NCBI GenBank assembly: GCA_028822945.1
Contig: JAPKCN010000091.1
Coordinates: 1 to 7,280 of the forward strand
Direction of reading: 5' to 3'
From: Porticoccaceae bacterium
GTDB lineage: Bacteria > Pseudomonadota > Gammaproteobacteria > Pseudomonadales > Porticoccaceae
DNA length: 7,280 bases
This document shows positions 1-6,469 of this stretch, piece by piece (position 1 is the first letter of the stretch; each line of letters opens with the position of its first letter). The translations under genes and the position numbers were made by a program. The notes beneath the pieces were generated by a model that did not search any database, was not told the DNA's origin, and saw only the letters and a program-made list of their open reading frames with translations.

Positions 1-764
1 AGTTAAATGAAGACACCCTAGTATATAGTTATTATGCCCGCGGTTTTAAGTCGGGTGGCTTCGTTGGGCGTATTGTGATTCCTGAAGATTCGGGCCCATT
101 CAACGAAGAGTATGTAGACACGTACGAGATCGGTATAAAAACGGAACTGCTCGATCGTACACTGCGGCTTAATATAGCGGCATTTTTCAATGAATATGAC
201 GATATGCAGTTGGCCAACATCTATTTCACCGAGGATGCGTTTGGTAATACAGTCAACGGTAACACCATCCTTAATGCGGCAAATGCTGAAACATCTGGCA
301 TGGAGCTAGATCTTCTGTGGGTGCCCAATGAAAATCTCCGTATCAACGCCTCATTGGGGATTCTCGACGCGGAATACAAAGAATTTTTATACGGCGCAGA
401 TCAGCTCAACCTATCCGGTCAAACGCTACAAAATGCACCTGAAACGACCGCCAATATAGGTTTTCAGTACACTGCACAAACCGACAGCCTAGAGATAAGG
501 TCTTCTATCCAGTACAAATATGTCTCGAAAAAATGGGATGGTAATATCGTTAATTCGCCAAGGTCTGAGGTACAACCTACCGACTTGATCGATGTCAATA
601 TAGACATATCTGCCCCCGGCTCGAACTGGTCTTTAGGCCTCTGGGCAATGAACATTATGGACGAGCGCTATATTTCCAATAGCTTTGTTGCGGCTGGGGT
701 CGTAGGTCTAGTCGACTACCAAGACCCGCGAACGGTCGGCATAACATTGAGCTTAGATCTTTAA
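1..764 (+). CDS. TonB-dependent outer-membrane receptor, C-terminal part (5' end outside the window)
   Basis: The reading frame is open from base 3 to the TAA at 762-764, giving 253 residues. A GTG lies at 75, but recognisable receptor sequence (SYYARGFKSGGF) runs upstream of it, so the gene is cut by the window edge and 75 is not the start. The fragment has the usual C-terminal barrel signature of the family: a YARGFKSGGF-type strand, then VDTYEIGIKTELLDRTLRLN, then AAFFNEYDDMQL, and alternating aromatic and polar strands down to the end. The last strand ends VGITLSLDL, without the terminal Phe common in outer-membrane barrels. These proteins import scarce or bulky ligands across the outer membrane using TonB-ExbBD energy. 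Only 54 bp without a clear terminator separate it from the Rieske gene, so it probably imports the substrate of this pathway. That link is inference from position, and the plug domain and TonB box are not visible. Confidence 0.93.
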   Translation, partial: LNEDTLVYSYYARGFKSGGFVGRIVIPEDSGPFNEEYVDTYEIGIKTELLDRTLRLNIAAFFNEYDDMQLANIYFTEDAFGNTVNGNTILNAANAETSGMELDLLWVPNENLRINASLGILDAEYKEFLYGADQLNLSGQTLQNAPETTANIGFQYTAQTDSLEIRSSIQYKYVSKKWDGNIVNSPRSEVQPTDLIDVNIDISAPGSNWSLGLWAMNIMDERYISNSFVAAGVVGLVDYQDPRTVGITLSLDL

Positions 765-804
765 TATGGACACTGCCATAGCACAGCCTTGCCATTGAAA
801 CTTT

Positions 805-809
805 GGGAG
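805..809 (+). promoter_or_regulatory. Ribosome binding site that decides the Rieske oxygenase start
   Basis: GGGAG lies 9 bases before the ATG at 819. An in-frame TTG at 789 would add ten residues but has no comparable purine-rich site before it, so the ATG at 819 is preferred. Confidence 0.6.
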
Positions 810-818
810 ACAGGCAAT

Positions 819-2171
819 ATGAAGGTCGAAGTAGAACACGTTTTAAATGGCCGAGACTCTTCGATACTGCGCGGTGACGTCATCGACGGCAAGCGTTACA
901 CCTCGCGCACGTTTGCCAAAAAAGAATGGCAGGGGCTGTGGACAAAAATATGGCATGTGGCTGGCCGCGTGAATGAACTTGAGGAACCCGGCGATTATAT
1001 AGTTCACAACTTTATGAAAGAATCAGTGATTGTGGCGATGCAGGAAGACCGAGAACTAAAAGCTTTTTACAACGCTTGCGGACATCGAGGTTTGAGACTC
1101 GCCGAACAGAGTTCGAGTGCCGTGGGGGGATTTCACTGCCCCTATCACGGATGGCTTTGGGGTCTCGATGGAGTTTTGAAAAGCGCCCAGGATCCCGAGG
1201 ATTTTACTGCCGGAAATCCCTGTGGCAAACTGACATTACAGTCTTTACGCTGCGATACGTGGGGAGGTTTTATCTGGTACACCATGGATACCGATGGCCC
1301 AGATCTGTTGGACTATTTATCGCCAATTCCTCAACTATATAAAAATTACCCGCTGGAAAGCCTAGTGCGCGTATTTTGGATGCGAGTCGATCTACCTACC
1401 AACTGGAAGTTTGCAACGGATAATTTTAGTGAATCCTATCACACCCGAACAGCACACCCGCAAGTGCCACCCTGGATTGATCAGGACTACTGGACCTCCC
1501 GCCATGAAGTTTGGCCATCTGGACACGGTCGGACAGTGCAACCAATGCGGCCGTCTCTTTCAGATCGTCTGCCAGATGGCGAGGTTCATCCATTCGATCA
1601 AATAATGGAATATTGGGGATTAGATCCTCATGCGTATGACAATTTTGAAACAAAAGTTATGCAGGGTTGGTTGGACTTAAAAAACAAAAAAAAATGCACC
1701 TGGCGCGAGCGTGGCTATGATCATTACGCTAATCTAAATGATGAGCAACTTACTGATAGTTTGCACACGGTCGTCTTTCCGAATATCACCATCTCGTTTT
1801 TACCCGACAATATTGTTTTTTTTCGTACCGAACCCCACCCAGATGATCCAGAAAAATGTTTCTTTGATCTGTGGTGTATGGCCTATCCAGTTGCGGGTTT
1901 AGAGACCGTCGAATCGATCATGGCGGGACCGCAGCCAATGGAAGAGGCGATGTTTCAATACCGCGACTTTGATGATGGCGCCGGTGTGCCCGAAATTGAA
2001 GGGTCTATTGTCTATCAAGATATGATGCTAGCCCGCGCCCTTCAGCAAGGGATGAATTCGCAGGGATATACGGACTCAAACCTTGCAGGGCAAGAATCGA
2101 GGGTGCGGTTTTTCCATGAGCTTTTAAATGACTATATCGATGTACACCAAGTTTCTGGATGCACAGAATAA
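819..2171 (+). CDS. Rieske non-haem-iron ring-hydroxylating oxygenase, alpha (catalytic) subunit
   Basis: The protein has 450 residues from the ATG at 819, the normal length for an oxygenase alpha subunit. The N-terminal Rieske domain carries the [2Fe-2S] ligands C87-x-H89 and C107-x2-H110 (NACGHRG and HCPYHGW). The C-terminal catalytic domain has NWKFATDNFSESYHTRTAHP, giving the mononuclear iron histidines H208 and H213. D401 in the VYQDMM segment is the best candidate for the acidic ligand. The residue that normally bridges electron flow between neighbouring subunits is Glu205, where naphthalene dioxygenase has Asp; Glu is known there in the carnitine/betaine-type branch. These cytoplasmic enzymes use O2 and electrons from a reductase to hydroxylate or demethylate substrates. 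No beta subunit, ferredoxin or reductase gene is in the window. The gene contains an A9 run (1686-1694) and a T8 run (1816-1823). The substrate is unknown; an aromatic acid, terpenoid or quaternary amine are all possible. Confidence 0.93.
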   Translation: MKVEVEHVLNGRDSSILRGDVIDGKRYTSRTFAKKEWQGLWTKIWHVAGRVNELEEPGDYIVHNFMKESVIVAMQEDRELKAFYNACGHRGLRLAEQSSSAVGGFHCPYHGWLWGLDGVLKSAQDPEDFTAGNPCGKLTLQSLRCDTWGGFIWYTMDTDGPDLLDYLSPIPQLYKNYPLESLVRVFWMRVDLPTNWKFATDNFSESYHTRTAHPQVPPWIDQDYWTSRHEVWPSGHGRTVQPMRPSLSDRLPDGEVHPFDQIMEYWGLDPHAYDNFETKVMQGWLDLKNKKKCTWRERGYDHYANLNDEQLTDSLHTVVFPNITISFLPDNIVFFRTEPHPDDPEKCFFDLWCMAYPVAGLETVESIMAGPQPMEEAMFQYRDFDDGAGVPEIEGSIVYQDMMLARALQQGMNSQGYTDSNLAGQESRVRFFHELLNDYIDVHQVSGCTE

Positions 2172-2332
2172 CGATCAATGTCGCAGAAATCTGGCCGTGA
2201 CTGACCGATAATACGAGCGAAATCGCGCTCAGCTAACAATGGATGCCGTGGCTTTGCAATCCTACTGCGGCAACGCAATCGCTTACAGGGCATGAAATAA
2301 CTAACCATATTGATCAATTAAGAGCAAAAACT

Positions 2333-3472
2333 ATGAACGCAAATCCGTTGAATCTTTCGTTATTTGTAGCCTGTTGGGTGTTGTTTGCAAGTCCAGGAGC
2401 GCATTCGCAATGCGCCACTGATTCATTGCCCAGTGCCGATGAACTGCATATCACGGGAATGATACATTTCAATATTAACGTCAGGGACTACAAGCGCTCG
2501 CGAGAATTTTATCGCGCGGCTGGCTTTATCGATCAGATCGGGCCCTTCCCCGAGACCAATACCATTGAAGTGTCGCGGGGCGTAGGCCTCGACCAACTCT
2601 ACCGGCTTTACGCAGAACTTATGTATCTGGGTAAACTACCGGATGAGCCGATGGATTTAACGGTTCCGACCGGCAGATTTGTCGATCTTATTGATTGGTT
2701 GGACCCCGAACGCCTAAACCCGCCCTACAGTGCCGTCAATCATATGGGACTGAGCTACTTTACCCTTACGACTACTGATATAGATGACCAAATAGAGGCT
2801 CTAATAGTGGCTGGCGCAACTATGGTAGTCGGTCCCGTCGCCGATGGAAACGGCGATCGCTTAGCTATGCTCCGGGACCCTGATGGCATATTTTTAAAAC
2901 TTCTTCAGCCGTCGACCGAGCGCGACAATACCCCCAGCATAGAAAATATCAATATCAATGTGAGTGATCTTGAATGCTCACAAAGATTTTATGAAATGCT
3001 CGGACTGGAGGCTCAGTCTAGTCCAACTATGGCACTTAAAAACGCCGAGTCAGTACAAACAGGTTTTTTACAAGGCCTGTTTGGTAAAGCCCAGTCTAAG
3101 TCAAAACATGCGGTCGCCAGTGACCGTCTCACCGCAGCATTAGGACTTGGATCAGGCGTTGTCAAACGCGACCTTGTTATGCGCCATCGGACGGATGGCG
3201 CGCAAGTCCAGCTCAGCCAGTGGGTAAAACCCGAAGTTATAGGTACACCCTACTCCGGCGCCGCAACGCATATAGGTATTAACCGCATTAATTGGGCAAG
3301 CTCAGATGTCGAGAGCGACGTCGCTCTGCTGAAAAGCCATGGCGTTGAATTTCTCTCGCCAATAGCACCTTGCTGTGACGGCAAAGCCTCAACTTTTGGA
3401 TTTATCATGTTTAAGGATCCCGATGGAATTTATAACCAGATAATGGGGACTATTAAACCGCGAGAAGATTAA
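2333..3472 (+). CDS. Exported two-domain VOC (glyoxalase/dioxygenase-fold) protein
   Basis: The product has 379 residues from the ATG at 2333, preceded by AAGAG at 2320-2324. An in-frame ATG at 2243 would add 30 residues but has no ribosome site and would bury the signal peptide. Residues 8-19 form a hydrophobic core, followed by A-H-S before Q26, a plausible signal peptidase I site; the n-region lacks Lys or Arg, which weakens the call slightly. Two VOC modules follow, about residues 42-191 and 203-376, each opening with a NINV-D strand and closing with DPDGI. At the usual metal positions module 1 has H45 and H137 but K189 instead of Glu; module 2 has N205 instead of His, H313 and Q369 instead of Glu. 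A normal catalytic metal site is therefore doubtful, and a binding or accessory role in the periplasm is possible. It sits 161 bp after the Rieske gene (the spacer holds a 5-bp hairpin at 2215-2230) and just before the E1 genes. Confidence 0.85.
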   Translation: MNANPLNLSLFVACWVLFASPGAHSQCATDSLPSADELHITGMIHFNINVRDYKRSREFYRAAGFIDQIGPFPETNTIEVSRGVGLDQLYRLYAELMYLGKLPDEPMDLTVPTGRFVDLIDWLDPERLNPPYSAVNHMGLSYFTLTTTDIDDQIEALIVAGATMVVGPVADGNGDRLAMLRDPDGIFLKLLQPSTERDNTPSIENININVSDLECSQRFYEMLGLEAQSSPTMALKNAESVQTGFLQGLFGKAQSKSKHAVASDRLTAALGLGSGVVKRDLVMRHRTDGAQVQLSQWVKPEVIGTPYSGAATHIGINRINWASSDVESDVALLKSHGVEFLSPIAPCCDGKASTFGFIMFKDPDGIYNQIMGTIKPRED

Positions 3473-3504
3473 TTATGACCAAAACTCAAAGAAACAGATT
3501 TCAA

Positions 3505-3510
3505 AAGGGG
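3505..3510 (+). promoter_or_regulatory. Ribosome binding site supporting the inner start of the E1 alpha gene
   Basis: AAGGGG ends 9 bases before the ATG at 3520. A competing in-frame ATG at 3475, two bases after the VOC stop, has GAGAAG at 3462-3467. The 15 residues between the two starts (MTKTQRNRFQKGQNT) do not look like E1 sequence, while homologues typically begin close to the residue encoded at 3520. Confidence 0.5.
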
Positions 3511-3519
3511 CAGAATACG

Positions 3520-4521
3520 ATGTTGATAAGCCGTGAAACAAAACTGTGGATGTATAAAACTATGCTGCTTAGTAGACGCTTTGAAGAGACTATTGAGCAG
3601 ATTTATCTAGAGGGCAAGACGCCGGCATTTAATATGGCAAATGGCCCAATTCCCGGCGAAATGCACTTATCAAATGGCCAAGAACCTGTAGCAGTGGGCG
3701 TATGTGCGCATTTAAACGCTGAGGACATCGTTACCGCAACGCACCGACCGCATCATCAGGCAATTGCCAAGGGTGTCGATTTAAAGCGCATGACCGCGGA
3801 AATATTTGGTAAGCAAACTGGCTTGAGTGGCGGCCGTGGTGGCCACATGCATATCTTTGACACCAACGTGAACTTCGGTTGTTCGGGCATTATTGCCCAG
3901 GGTATGGGGCCAGCATGTGGCGCGGCACTGTCGCGCAAAATGCAGAACAAACCCGGCGTAGCTGTGTCGTTTATTGGTGAGGGCGCGGTTAACCAGGGTG
4001 CCTTTCACGAGAGCCTAAACCTTGCCGCGCTCTGGTGTTTACCAGTGGTCTTTGTGGTCGAGGACAACGCCTGGGGCATATCGGTGTCCAAACAGGACTC
4101 GACCGCAGTTGCGCGAAATGATGTGCGCGCCGCAGCCTACGATATGCCTGGGCACTTTGTTGAAAATAATGATCCTTTGGTAATTTACAAGGTTGCTGGC
4201 GACGCCATTGATCGCGCCCGATCTGGCGGGGGACCCTCGTTGATCGAAATAGAGACATTTCGCCTTGCCGGTCACTTCATGGGCGATGCCGAAGCCTACC
4301 GACCCGACGGCGAAAAGGCATTTCTCGAATCTAAAGATCCCATTCCAGCTTTTAGAAAGATACTGTTAGCTGAGGGAACCACCGACGTCGCTTTAGACCA
4401 CTTAAAAGATCAAGTAGAGGAACAAGTTTCAGCGGCTATTGCCTTCGCTCGAGAAAGTGCCTACGCACCGGCCGAAGACGCGCTGACGCAGGTCTTCGCG
4501 CAAGGAGAATACCATGAGTAA
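3520..4521 (+). CDS. Thiamine-diphosphate 2-oxoacid/acetoin dehydrogenase-type E1, alpha subunit
   Basis: The product has 333 residues from ATG 3520 (348 if started at 3475), the expected size for the alpha chain of a heterotetrameric E1. Typical segments appear in order: MLLSRRFEE (15-23), LSNGQEPVAVG (50-60), THRPHH (74-79), GLSGGRGGHMHIFD (101-114), then the ThDP/Mg motif starting GEG at 153-155 and ending EDN at 181-183. The family consensus is GDG...NN; GEG is also found in branched-chain E1 alpha. A phosphorylation-loop-like region, RLAGHFMGDAEAYRP (248-262), holds the active-site-side His252. With the beta subunit it would decarboxylate a 2-oxo acid, or cleave an acetoin-like ketol, and reductively acylate a lipoyl group in the cytoplasm. 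Its 3' end overlaps the beta gene by 8 bp. The sequence does not decide among pyruvate, branched-chain, acetoin or a special pathway ketoacid; the position next to a Rieske oxygenase favours a pathway-specific substrate. Confidence 0.92.
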   Translation: MLISRETKLWMYKTMLLSRRFEETIEQIYLEGKTPAFNMANGPIPGEMHLSNGQEPVAVGVCAHLNAEDIVTATHRPHHQAIAKGVDLKRMTAEIFGKQTGLSGGRGGHMHIFDTNVNFGCSGIIAQGMGPACGAALSRKMQNKPGVAVSFIGEGAVNQGAFHESLNLAALWCLPVVFVVEDNAWGISVSKQDSTAVARNDVRAAAYDMPGHFVENNDPLVIYKVAGDAIDRARSGGGPSLIEIETFRLAGHFMGDAEAYRPDGEKAFLESKDPIPAFRKILLAEGTTDVALDHLKDQVEEQVSAAIAFARESAYAPAEDALTQVFAQGEYHE

Positions 4522-5524
4522 TACAAAAATAAGGCGCCTTACGATTGCCCGGGCAATGGCCGAAGCCATTCAACAAGAGATGCAGAGCGATCCTCGGGTG
4601 TTTGTTATGGGCGAGGACATTGGTGCCTTAGGCGGTGTTTTTGGCAATACTCGGGGTCTACTAGAAGAATTTGGCAGAGAGCGTATTCGCGACACCCCGA
4701 TCTCGGAAACCGCTTTTATCGGTGCCGGCGTTGGTGCGGCACAGGACGGTATGCGGCCGGTTGTCGAATTAATGTTTGTCGATTTTTTTGGCGTCTGTTT
4801 TGACGCTATCTACAACAATATGGCGAAAAATAATTATTTTTCTGGCGGCAATGTCAAAGTGCCGATGGTACTAATGACCTCGACCGGCGGTGGTTACTCA
4901 GATGCTGGCCAACACTCCCAATGCCTCTATGCAACCTTTGCTCACTTACCCGGTATGAAAGTTGTTTCACCGTCTAATGCGTACGACGCCAAGGGTATGA
5001 TGATTGCCGCTATTAGAGACGACAGCCCAGTAGTATTTATGTATCACAAAGGGCTGCAGGGTATGGGCTGGTTGGGCACCGAGGCGGCCGCAACAGTCGA
5101 CACTCCGGAGCAGCCCTATCAGGTGGAACTAGGTAAGGCAAAAATAGTCCGCGAAGGGTCTGATGTGACTATCGTTGGACTCGCTATGGGCGTTCACAAT
5201 GCCCTAAAGGCGGCTGACAAACTGGCTGAGGAAGGCGTTAACGCAGAGGTTGTAGATCTTCGATCTCTGGTTCCTCTAGATCGCGAAACTGTAATAAGTT
5301 CGGTGAAGAAAACTGGGCGCTTAATTGTTGTCGACGAAGACTATCAGAGCTATGGGGTGTCTGGAGAAGTTATTACGAGCGTGGTCGAACACGACTATAG
5401 CCTGCTACGGTCGGGTCCCAAGAGAGTCGCCTACCCAGATGTTCCAATCCCATTTGCCAGGCACATGGAGCAATTTTGTCTGCCCAATGCGGATAAAATC
5501 GTTGCAGCATTCCATGCGATGTAA
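4514..5524 (+). CDS. Thiamine-diphosphate 2-oxoacid/acetoin dehydrogenase-type E1, beta subunit
   Basis: The product has 336 residues, the standard E1 beta length. The N-terminal transketolase-like pyrimidine-binding domain (about 6-180) has VMGEDIG (31-37), TPISE with the cofactor-activating Glu65, and GQHSQ with His134, followed by LPGMKVVSPSNAYDAKG (145-161). The C-terminal transketolase domain (about 200-325) has the usual GSDVTIVG, VVDLRSLVPLD and VVDEDYQSYGVSGE segments. The gene starts inside the 3' end of the alpha gene (ATGAG overlap, 4514-4521), with AGGAG at 4503-4507 six bases before its ATG, so the two subunits are translationally coupled. It pairs with the alpha subunit as an alpha2beta2 E1. 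Nothing is truncated or missing. Like the alpha chain, it does not by itself reveal the substrate. Confidence 0.94.
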   Translation: MSNTKIRRLTIARAMAEAIQQEMQSDPRVFVMGEDIGALGGVFGNTRGLLEEFGRERIRDTPISETAFIGAGVGAAQDGMRPVVELMFVDFFGVCFDAIYNNMAKNNYFSGGNVKVPMVLMTSTGGGYSDAGQHSQCLYATFAHLPGMKVVSPSNAYDAKGMMIAAIRDDSPVVFMYHKGLQGMGWLGTEAAATVDTPEQPYQVELGKAKIVREGSDVTIVGLAMGVHNALKAADKLAEEGVNAEVVDLRSLVPLDRETVISSVKKTGRLIVVDEDYQSYGVSGEVITSVVEHDYSLLRSGPKRVAYPDVPIPFARHMEQFCLPNADKIVAAFHAM

Positions 5525-5567
5525 TCCGAAAAAAAACTACCACGACAGCATTTAAAAGGCGCTAAAA

Positions 5568-5801
5568 ATGGATGTCAAGGTACCTGATGATCTCTGGGAT
5601 GACGACTCCGAGGGCGTTATTACTGTTTGGTTTGCAAACGATGGCGAAACCATCAATGCAAACGAATTGCTGCTCGAGATTATGACTGCAAAAGTACAGT
5701 ATGAAATACTTGCCCCCACTTGGGGTACCGTTAGCATCGCTGTTGGAGTAGACACTGCAGTTAAAAAAGGCACTGTTGTTGGTCATATTAGCCATCATTA
5801 A
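5568..5801 (+). CDS. Small stand-alone lipoyl-domain carrier protein
   Basis: The gene encodes 77 residues, which is just one biotinyl/lipoyl domain with nothing attached. AAAAGG at 5554-5559 lies eight bases before the ATG. The lipoylation hairpin is LEIMTAKVQYEILAP (36-50). Lys42 sits where the lipoyl-lysine of the E-T-D-K-A motif falls, eight residues before the AP turn, and the second half-repeat ends TVSIAVGVDTAVKKGTVVG. A biotin site would read AMKM, so lipoyl is preferred. It starts 43 bp after the E1 beta stop and so is most likely the acyl-accepting carrier for this E1. A usual E2 carries the lipoyl domain fused to a subunit-binding domain and an acyltransferase core of some 230 residues; both are absent here and elsewhere in the window. 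The acidic N-terminus (DDLWDDDSEG) is a visible peculiarity. Lipoylation is inferred from the motif, not shown. Confidence 0.87.
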   Translation: MDVKVPDDLWDDDSEGVITVWFANDGETINANELLLEIMTAKVQYEILAPTWGTVSIAVGVDTAVKKGTVVGHISHH

Positions 5802-5831
5802 AACACTCAATGGGGAAATCATAATTCATGT

Positions 5832-5841
5832 TAAACGTTTA
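5832..5841 (+). repeat. 10-bp perfect palindrome between the lipoyl and ABM genes
   Basis: TAAACGTTTA is self-complementary and lies 20 bases before the ABM gene start and just upstream of its ribosome site. It could be an operator half-site pair or chance in an AT-rich 60-bp spacer; no second copy was noticed in the window. Confidence 0.35.
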
Positions 5842-5861
5842 CTAAATAAAGGGTATTAATT

Positions 5862-6215
5862 ATGCAGAAAACTGTTCATTGGCTATTGGAAGTGTCGATT
5901 AATAAAGGACAACTAGACACCTTTAAAGTACTCATCCAAGAGATGGTCGCGGCAACGCAGGACGAGCCCGACACCTTGATATACGAGTGGTGTTTTAACG
6001 GTGATGAGAGCGCGTGCCAAATCAATGAGCGCTACCGCGATTCGGCGGCGGCTATGCGCCACCTGCAGAGTTTTGAGGGGTTTGCTACGCGTTTTATGGC
6101 GGCGGTCACGCCGGTAAAACTTGTCGTTCTAGGCAATCCAGATGCTGGCATTCGCGAAGGTCTTGCAGGCTTAAACCCAATCTACTTTGACATACAATCG
6201 GGATTTTCTCGATAG
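5862..6215 (+). CDS. Antibiotic biosynthesis monooxygenase (ABM)/quinol monooxygenase-like protein
   Basis: The product has 117 residues, with AAAGGG at 5848-5853 eight bases before the ATG. The ABM dimeric alpha-beta barrel fold spans about residues 4-95. It shows an opening strand (HWLLEVSINKGQLDTF), the central TLIYEWCFNGDESACQINERYRDS region (38-61) in the YgiN-like pattern, then a HLQSFEG helix and a closing strand VKLVVLGNP. A C-terminal tail ending YFDIQSGFSR resembles the GFSR tail of related quinol-monooxygenase-like proteins, so the gene looks intact. Members oxidise quinols or polyketide-like phenols without cofactors, or bind small aromatics, in the cytoplasm; many are uncharacterised. 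It is the last + strand gene of the cluster, 60 bp after the lipoyl gene. It could act on the hydroxylated product of the Rieske enzyme, which is inference. Confidence 0.85.
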   Translation: MQKTVHWLLEVSINKGQLDTFKVLIQEMVAATQDEPDTLIYEWCFNGDESACQINERYRDSAAAMRHLQSFEGFATRFMAAVTPVKLVVLGNPDAGIREGLAGLNPIYFDIQSGFSR

Positions 6216-6267
6216 AGATATGGAGCATAAAGCCCGAGATATGTCCTATCCATTAATGTATGCTTTC

Positions 6268-6300
6268 GCCATCCGAGAACTTTTGATCTTTATCGGATGG
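6268..6300 (+). terminator. 8-bp hairpin after the cluster, weak terminator candidate
   Basis: CCATCCGA (6269-6276) and TCGGATGG (6293-6300) are perfectly complementary around a 16-base loop, 53 bases after the ABM stop. The following bases are T-rich but broken (TTTGGATTCTTT), so intrinsic termination would be inefficient. This is the best candidate for the end of the catabolic transcript. Confidence 0.35.
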
Positions 6301-6331
6301 TTTGGATTCTTTAACTTAGATTACAGTGAGT

Positions 6332-6373
6332 GCCATCCGACGGTATAAATCTCAGGCAAACGGAAATACCGTC
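6332..6373 (+). repeat. Second repeat copy overlapping another 8-bp hairpin
   Basis: GCCATCCGA occurs again at 6332-6340, identical to 6268-6276, so TCGGATGG at 6293-6300 can pair with either copy. The last two bases of this copy also begin GACGGTAT (6339-6346), which is perfectly complementary to ATACCGTC (6366-6373) around a 19-base loop. The pairings at 6293-6340 and 6339-6373 exclude one another at bases 6339-6340. Confidence 0.45.
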
Positions 6374-6411
6374 ATGTTTAGACGATGTCTTTGCGCTGAT
6401 ATAGGTAGCAA

Positions 6412-6432
6412 TATTTGATTAGGCATCAAATA
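6412..6432. repeat. 8-bp AT-rich inverted repeat downstream of the flagellin relic
   Basis: TATTTGAT (6412-6419) and ATCAAATA (6425-6432) pair perfectly around the 5-base loop TAGGC. On the - strand it lies 37 bases after the stop of the flagellin relic, where that gene's terminator would be expected, but no T-run follows. Confidence 0.4.
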
Positions 6433-6469
6433 GCCTCAATTTCCTCTTATCCATACCTTAAATCCTGCA

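Larger units (their letters stand above)
6216..6469. other. Non-coding stretch rich in inverted repeats
   Basis: No reading frame with recognisable similarity was found on either strand between the ABM stop and the flagellin relic. The stretch holds three separate perfect inverted repeats, listed individually. It is where the + strand transcript of the catabolic cluster and the - strand remnants would converge, so transcription-ending signals are expected here. Confidence 0.6.

Noticed and set aside
75..77. GTG as start of a complete 229-residue gene
   Set aside because: TonB-receptor sequence continues in frame upstream to base 3, so the gene is truncated by the window edge rather than starting here.
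2207..2212. GATAAT as a -10 promoter box before the VOC gene
   Set aside because: No recognisable -35 element lies at the right distance, so a separate promoter is not supported.
2243..2332. 30-residue N-terminal extension of the VOC protein
   Set aside because: No ribosome site precedes ATG 2243, and the extension would place a signal-peptide-like segment internally.
3989..4275. Overlapping - strand reading frames opposite the E1 alpha gene
   Set aside because: They lie fully antisense to a strongly conserved gene and show no recognisable motif.
5552..5822. - strand reading frames opposite the lipoyl gene
   Set aside because: The + strand frame has a ribosome site and a clear lipoyl domain; the antisense frames have neither.
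6351..6363. CTCAGGCAAACGG resembles the 3' core of the glycine riboswitch
   Set aside because: The matching GCCGAAGG core and a convincing 5' GAGAG arm were not found upstream, and no glycine-related gene follows. A covariance-model search would settle it.
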